Assembly (NCBI GenBank): GCA_002340325.1
Contig: DDLV01000169.1
Location: 1-27,266, forward strand
Length of the DNA stretch: 27,266 nucleotides
From: Glaciecola sp. UBA2563
Lineage (GTDB): Bacteria; Pseudomonadota; Gammaproteobacteria; Enterobacterales; Alteromonadaceae
Reading direction: 5' to 3'
Translations under genes and position numbers: made by a program
Notes under the pieces: model-generated
Seen by the model: only the letters and a program-made list of their open reading frames with translations
What the model was told of the DNA's origin: nothing
The model's database searches: none
Part shown: positions 22,843-27,266 of the stretch, one piece after another
Numbering within the stretch: position 1 is the stretch's first letter
Layout: each line of letters begins with the position of its first letter

Positions 22843-22876
22843 CTCTTTTATAACAAGCGTCGTTAGGTTATTTCTC

Positions 22877-23866
22877 TTGAAAATCGGTCAATATGAATTA
22901 GCAAACAATTTAATATTGGCGCCGATGGCCGGTGTAACGGATGGGCCATTTAGGGAATTATGCAGGAAAATGGGTGCCGGATTGGCGGTATCTGAAATGA
23001 TTTCCAGCAACCCAAAAGTATGGAATACCCATAAATCAAGAACACGCATGGACGACTCGTTTGAAACGGGTATTCGCAGTGTTCAAATCGCGGGAAGCGA
23101 TCCCCAATTGATGGCTGATGCGGCTCAGTTTAACGTTGAGCAGGGCGCGCAAATCATAGACATTAACATGGGTTGTCCAGCGAAAAAGGTCAACAAAAAG
23201 CTCGCTGGTTCAGCGTTGTTAAAAGAGCCTGATACCGTTAAAGAAATTCTAAAATCTGTTGTTAACGCAGTGGCTGTTCCGGTTACATTAAAAATCAGAA
23301 CTGGCTGGGATCCTCAGCATAAGAATGGCGTTCAGATTGCTAAGATTGCACAGGATTCTGGGATACAATCGTTAGCCGTACATGGAAGGACAAAAGCTTG
23401 TATGTTCAAAGGTCATGCCGAGTACGAAACTATAGCGAAAATCAAAGAAGCGATAAGCATTCCTGTCATCGCAAATGGCGATATAACTAACGCTTTTCAA
23501 GCTAAGAGGGTTTTAGAAATAACCAACGCCGACGGCATTATGATTGGCAGAGCAGCGCAAGGAAACCCATGGATTTTTGCCCAAATACAAAAATTTATAA
23601 TGGATTCAGCTGCACCTGAAACACCGTCACTCGCCGAACAAAAGGATGTTATAACTCAACATCTTGCTGGCATACATCGTCTTTATGGAGACGTCACTGG
23701 CGTGAGAATTGCGCGAAAACATATCGGCTGGTATCTCCAAAACAAGCCTATGGGCAATGAATATAGAAGAAAGTTTAATGCATTGGACAGCGCTGACCTG
23801 CAACTGGAGCTAATGCATGAGTATTTCGATTTGCAAGAACAACTTAGCTATTCCTCAGTAGCATAA
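22877..23866 (+). CDS. dusB: tRNA-dihydrouridine synthase B
   Basis: 329 residues. FMN-dependent reduction of uridine to dihydrouridine in the tRNA D-loop (position 17 in E. coli). TIM-barrel features are LAPMAGVTD (14-22), INMGCPAKKVNKKLAGSALL with the catalytic C100, KIRTGW, VHGRT and IANGDIT, then IGRAAQGNPWIF; the C-terminal helical tRNA-binding domain contains RIARKHIGWYL. It starts at TTG (22877), giving MKIGQYEL against MRIGQYQL in E. coli; no ATG is available in that position. It precedes fis by 27 bases, the conserved dusB-fis operon. Confidence 0.96.
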   Translation: MKIGQYELANNLILAPMAGVTDGPFRELCRKMGAGLAVSEMISSNPKVWNTHKSRTRMDDSFETGIRSVQIAGSDPQLMADAAQFNVEQGAQIIDINMGCPAKKVNKKLAGSALLKEPDTVKEILKSVVNAVAVPVTLKIRTGWDPQHKNGVQIAKIAQDSGIQSLAVHGRTKACMFKGHAEYETIAKIKEAISIPVIANGDITNAFQAKRVLEITNADGIMIGRAAQGNPWIFAQIQKFIMDSAAPETPSLAEQKDVITQHLAGIHRLYGDVTGVRIARKHIGWYLQNKPMGNEYRRKFNALDSADLQLELMHEYFDLQEQLSYSSVA

Positions 23867-23893
23867 AAATAAAACAATAAGAGAGATGTATAT

Positions 23894-24187
23894 ATGTTTG
23901 ATCAAAACCTCACTTCCCCTTTCACAACAATTGTGCCTACATCATCGCATGCAAACAATCAAAAGCCGCTTCGTCAATCTGTGAAGCAAGCAGTCAATAA
24001 GTATCTTAAAGATTCAAATAATGAAAGTATCGAAAATCTATATGAACTTGTGCTTGCAGAAGTTGAAGCTCCACTGCTTGAAGAAGTCATGACGCATACG
24101 CGTGGTAATCAAACCCAGGCTGCACATTTAATGGGAATCAACCGAGGAACGCTGAGAAAGAAGTTGAAAATTTACGGACTTGGATAA
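23894..24187 (+). CDS. fis: DNA-binding protein Fis
   Basis: 97-residue nucleoid protein that bends DNA, activates rRNA promoters and helps site-specific recombination; abundant in fast growth. The C-terminal two thirds are nearly identical to E. coli Fis: LYELVLAEVEAPLLEEVM and TRGNQTQAAHLMGINRGTLRKKL, the latter being the helix-turn-helix (about 70-95). The N-terminal 25 residues vary as usual. GAGAGA precedes the ATG. It is the second gene of dusB-fis. Codons 1-30 are A/T-rich compared with its neighbours, also typical. Confidence 0.98.
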   Translation: MFDQNLTSPFTTIVPTSSHANNQKPLRQSVKQAVNKYLKDSNNESIENLYELVLAEVEAPLLEEVMTHTRGNQTQAAHLMGINRGTLRKKLKIYGLG

Positions 24188-24246
24188 CGACTTTTCTCTA
24201 AAGGCTATCCGAACTTAAATCAACAAAACCATAGGCATTACACGAA

Positions 24247-25845
24247 ATGACTGAAAGTCAAAGGATAAGACGAGCATTACTCAGTGTCTCTGATAAAACT
24301 AATATCGTTAAATTTGCATCATTTTTACAAGCAAATGGCGTTGAAATACTATCAACAGGCGGCACTGCGGCGACCTTAAGAGCTGAGGGCATTAACGTAA
24401 TTGATGTTAGCGAGGTTACCGGGCATCCTGAAATAATGGATGGACGCGTAAAAACTCTGCACCCCAAGATCCACGGAGCCATTCTCGGACGACGGGATAC
24501 CGACAAAGTCACGATGAGCGAACATGATATTACGCCTATCGACTTGGTTGTAGTCAATCTCTATCCTTTTGCCAGTACTGCCGCTAATCCAGACGCAACA
24601 ATGGAAGACTTGATTGAGAATATCGACATCGGTGGACCGGCAATGATCAGAGCCGCTGCTAAAAATCACAACGACGTAAGTATTGTCGTGAGTCCTGACG
24701 ACTATGAAAGCGTAATGGATGAGCTGATAAAAAACGATTTTGTTCTTCCAACATTCGTAAGATTCAGTCTCGCTATCAAGGCATTTGAACATACCGCTGA
24801 GTATGATGGCATGATAGCGAATCACTTTGGAAAGTATATTTCTGAAGGGGCTAACGAAGATGCTCCAGCGGCTATTCAAACGCAATTTCCGCGGAAAATA
24901 AATATTCAAATGACCAAGAAGCAGTCTTTAAGATACGGTGAAAACTCGCATCAAGATGCTGCATTTTACGTTGAAAACGCACTTGAAGAAGCGTCAATAT
25001 CAACCGCGGTCCAACACCAAGGAAAAACGCTCTCCTACAATAATATCGCAGATACAGATGCTGCACTTGAGTGTGTAAAAGAGTTTGATGAACCTGCTTG
25101 CGTGATTGTTAAGCACGCAAATCCTTGCGGAGTTGCTGTTGCATCAAGTCTTTCACAAGCGTACAAAAAAGCGTTTAAAACAGATCCAACATCAGCGTTT
25201 GGCGGCATTATTGCGTTTAATGGGACACTTGATGCATCGCTAGCTGAAGAAATCATTCAGAACCAGTTTGTTGAGGTCATAATTGCGCCTGACGTAACAG
25301 ATGACGCAATTGAGCGCTGCAAAGAAAAACAAAACGTGAGGCTACTGACTTGTGGTAATTGGAAAGGACAGTTGACGCAAGAGTTTGATTATAAGCGTGT
25401 CAACGGTGGAATGTTGCTACAAGAGCGCGACTTTGGCAGTGTTGATTTGGATGACATAAAAGTCGTGTCGGAAAGGCAGCCTACCCAGGCGCAATTGGAA
25501 GATTTGTTATTCTGCTGGAAAGTAGCGAAATACGTAAAATCAAACGCGATTGTATATGCCAAAGATGGTATGACCGTGGGAATAGGAGCGGGGCAAATGA
25601 GCCGTGTCTATTCTGCAAAAATAGCGTCAATAAAGGCTAATGATGAAAACTTAGAGGTAACAGGGTCAGTGATGGCGTCCGATGCGTTTTTCCCATTTAG
25701 AGACGGTATTGACGCGGCCGCTGAAGCGGGTATTAGCGCGATAATTCAACCAGGTGGTTCTATGCGAGACCAGGAAGTTATCGATGCAGCCAATGACCAT
25801 GGGATCGCCATGGTGTTCACTGGTATGAGACATTTTAAGCACTGA
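24247..25845 (+). CDS. purH: Bifunctional AICAR formyltransferase / IMP cyclohydrolase
   Basis: 532 residues; catalyses the last two steps of de novo IMP synthesis. The N-terminal cyclohydrolase (about 1-200) shows LLSVSDKTNIV, LSTGGTAATLR, VTGHPEIMDGRVKTLHPKIHG and IDIGGPAMIRAAAKN. The C-terminal formyltransferase shows LRYGENSHQDAAF, IVKHANPCGVA with the catalytic Lys-His (289-290), SAFGGIIAFN and the C-terminal DAFFPFRDGIDAAAEAGI and QPGGSMRDQEVI. The size matches E. coli PurH (529). It is 21 bases upstream of purD, the standard purHD operon. I see no PurR-type operator in the 59 bases between fis and purH and no terminator there either. Confidence 0.97.
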   Translation: MTESQRIRRALLSVSDKTNIVKFASFLQANGVEILSTGGTAATLRAEGINVIDVSEVTGHPEIMDGRVKTLHPKIHGAILGRRDTDKVTMSEHDITPIDLVVVNLYPFASTAANPDATMEDLIENIDIGGPAMIRAAAKNHNDVSIVVSPDDYESVMDELIKNDFVLPTFVRFSLAIKAFEHTAEYDGMIANHFGKYISEGANEDAPAAIQTQFPRKINIQMTKKQSLRYGENSHQDAAFYVENALEEASISTAVQHQGKTLSYNNIADTDAALECVKEFDEPACVIVKHANPCGVAVASSLSQAYKKAFKTDPTSAFGGIIAFNGTLDASLAEEIIQNQFVEVIIAPDVTDDAIERCKEKQNVRLLTCGNWKGQLTQEFDYKRVNGGMLLQERDFGSVDLDDIKVVSERQPTQAQLEDLLFCWKVAKYVKSNAIVYAKDGMTVGIGAGQMSRVYSAKIASIKANDENLEVTGSVMASDAFFPFRDGIDAAAEAGISAIIQPGGSMRDQEVIDAANDHGIAMVFTGMRHFKH

Positions 25846-25866
25846 TTTTTTTGCAGGGACAATCTG

Positions 25867-27165
25867 ATGAAAGTAATGGTAATTGGAAGTGGTGGTAGAG
25901 AGCATGCATTGGCATATCGACTTGCTCAATCCGATAAAGTGACCGATGTATATGTGGCCTTTGGTAATGCCGGTGTCGACTTGGAATCCAACAAAAAAAT
26001 CAAACGACTGCGGATCTTTGAATACGATCATGATGCCCTTTGTAATAATGCGAAGAAGCTTGGCATCGACTTAACTGTCGTAGGTCCCGAGCTACCGTTA
26101 AGTAATGGTATTGTTGATCATTTCGAAGACCAAGGCCTTTCAATTTTTGGCCCATCAAAGCTTGCTAGCCAACTCGAATCCTCGAAATCGTTTTGCAAAG
26201 ACTTTTTGGAAAAATACGATATTCCAACTGCAGAATATGCCACATTTGATGATGAAGCTGAGGCCATCTCATACATCAAACAAAAGGGTATCCCAATCGT
26301 TATCAAAGCAGATGGCCTCGCTGCTGGCAAAGGCGTTGTTGTGGCTGAAACTGAAGCCGAAGCATTTGAGGCTGTCAATAATATGCTATCGGGCAATCAG
26401 TTTGGCGAAGCGGGTCACAAAGTCGTAATTGAAGAGTTTCTTAAGGGTGAAGAAGCGAGCTATATTGTTTTGTGTGACGGCGTAAATGTGTTGCCACTGG
26501 CGACCTCTCAAGATCACAAGCGAGTATATAACGGTGATAAGGGACCGAATACAGGTGGTATGGGTGCTTATTCCCCCGCACCCGTTGTGACGCCAGAAAT
26601 TGATTCAAAAATTATGAACGAAGTCATTTTGCCGACCATGAAGGGAATGATAGCAGAAGGTATGCCATACAAAGGGTTCCTCTATGCAGGTCTTATGATA
26701 GATACTGATGGACAATCCCGCGTCATTGAGTACAACTGTCGCTGTGGCGATCCAGAGACCCAGCCGATAATGCTTAGAATGCAATCAGACCTCGCTGAAT
26801 TGTGTCTAGCCGCCTGTAATGAAGAGCTGCATCAGCACAGTATTGAGTTTGATCCACGTCCCGCAGTCGGGGTTGTTTTGGCGTCTGGTGGCTATCCACA
26901 CAGCTATGGTGACGGCAAAGAGATAACTGGATTGGAAAACGTTGATGAAACGCAAACCAAAGTTTTTCACGCCGGTACCATAGTTCAGAATGACCAGTTA
27001 CTTACGAAAGGCGGCCGAGTACTTTGCGTCACTAGTCTCGGTGATTCCGTCGCTGACGCTCAAGCCCGAGCTTATCAAGAAATTGAAAAAATCACATGGC
27101 ACAAAATGTATTATAGGCGTGATATTGGCTACAGGGCGATAGATCGAGAAAACACAGCTAAATAA
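25867..27165 (+). CDS. purD: Phosphoribosylamine-glycine ligase PurD
   Basis: 432 residues; joins glycine to 5-phosphoribosylamine with ATP in the second step of purine synthesis. N-domain VIGSGGREHALAYRL and VGPELPLSNG; ATP-grasp IVIKADGLAAGKGVVVA, EEFLKGEEASYIV, TSQDHKRVYNGDKGPNTGGMGAYSPAP; metal-binding NCRCGDPETQPIMLRM; C-domain GGRVLCVTSLG. The size is that of E. coli PurD (429). The usual Phe or Leu of the R-[FL]-G-D-P-E signature is Cys here; the catalytic Asn, Glu and Asp are kept, so the enzyme should be active. It follows purH in the same operon. The 101 bases after it hold no recognised gene. Confidence 0.97.
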   Translation: MKVMVIGSGGREHALAYRLAQSDKVTDVYVAFGNAGVDLESNKKIKRLRIFEYDHDALCNNAKKLGIDLTVVGPELPLSNGIVDHFEDQGLSIFGPSKLASQLESSKSFCKDFLEKYDIPTAEYATFDDEAEAISYIKQKGIPIVIKADGLAAGKGVVVAETEAEAFEAVNNMLSGNQFGEAGHKVVIEEFLKGEEASYIVLCDGVNVLPLATSQDHKRVYNGDKGPNTGGMGAYSPAPVVTPEIDSKIMNEVILPTMKGMIAEGMPYKGFLYAGLMIDTDGQSRVIEYNCRCGDPETQPIMLRMQSDLAELCLAACNEELHQHSIEFDPRPAVGVVLASGGYPHSYGDGKEITGLENVDETQTKVFHAGTIVQNDQLLTKGGRVLCVTSLGDSVADAQARAYQEIEKITWHKMYYRRDIGYRAIDRENTAK

Positions 27166-27266
27166 TAACCGATTCGCCTATGTCGTAGCCTAAACCGCAT
27201 TTTTTGTTAAGGCTTTTTAAGCGTCAAAGTGGAGGCATGTACGCATTTAAAAGCGTGCGAGCGCAT

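Noticed and set aside
24376..24909. Open frame of 177 codons on the minus strand opposite purH
   Set aside because: It is a shadow of purH, with no family resemblance and no ribosome-binding site.
27237..27266. Possible start of another plus-strand gene at the right edge (ATG after GGAGG)
   Set aside because: GGAGG lies only one base before the ATG, too close for initiation, and only ten codons are visible before the window ends.

Overview
The window looks like chromosomal DNA of a marine-type gammaproteobacterium, most likely in or near the Alteromonadales. This rests on the close protein similarity to E. coli GroEL/GroES, Fis, DusB, PrmA, PurH and PurD, the gammaproteobacterial orders aroQ-accB-accC and dusB-fis, moderate GC content and Shewanella-like regulatory genes. 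No tRNA, rRNA, insertion sequence, integrase or CRISPR array was seen.

Layout. (1) 1-4751: chaperonin genes groES-groEL on the minus strand (groEL is cut by the left edge) behind a clear sigma-32 type promoter; fxsA on the minus strand; dsbD on the plus strand. (2) 5020-16761: a tightly packed plus-strand cluster of ten genes. It holds a sensor-less chemoreceptor-like protein, a STAS protein (CrsA-like), a receiver/PP2C phosphatase/RsbW-type kinase fusion (CrsR-like), cheY, cheA, cheW, a large double-PAS chemoreceptor, cheR, cheD and cheB. A two-receiver diguanylate cyclase (16780-18471, minus) converges on it with 18 bases between the stop codons. (3) 18784-21063: aroQ-accB-accC, closed by a strong terminator. 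(4) 21239-21787: one unrecognised gene and one DUF6435-type small gene. (5) 21875-27165: prmA, dusB-fis, purH-purD.

How it works together. Regions 1, 3 and 5 are housekeeping. Region 2 is the interesting part. One chemosensory kinase (CheA) sits beside six receiver domains: CheY, CheB, CrsR-like, two on the cyclase, and none elsewhere in the cluster except these, i.e. five proteins' worth of potential outputs in four genes. The CrsR/CrsA-like pair is of the kind that controls sigma-S in Shewanella and motility/c-di-GMP (HsbR/HsbA) in Pseudomonas. The cluster may therefore couple a chemoreceptor array to a partner switch and to c-di-GMP rather than, or in addition to, flagellar switching. It has a candidate sigma-28 promoter, no cheZ, a CheZ-like FxDxxGQ motif inside the first chemoreceptor-like protein, a CheA whose usual CheY-binding P2 region is replaced by an acidic linker with four FGFF-type motifs, and a shared C-terminal G-[ED]-V-D-L-F tail on two of its proteins. 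More precisely, the receiver count I can see is five: one each in CheY, CheB and the CrsR-like protein, and two in the cyclase.
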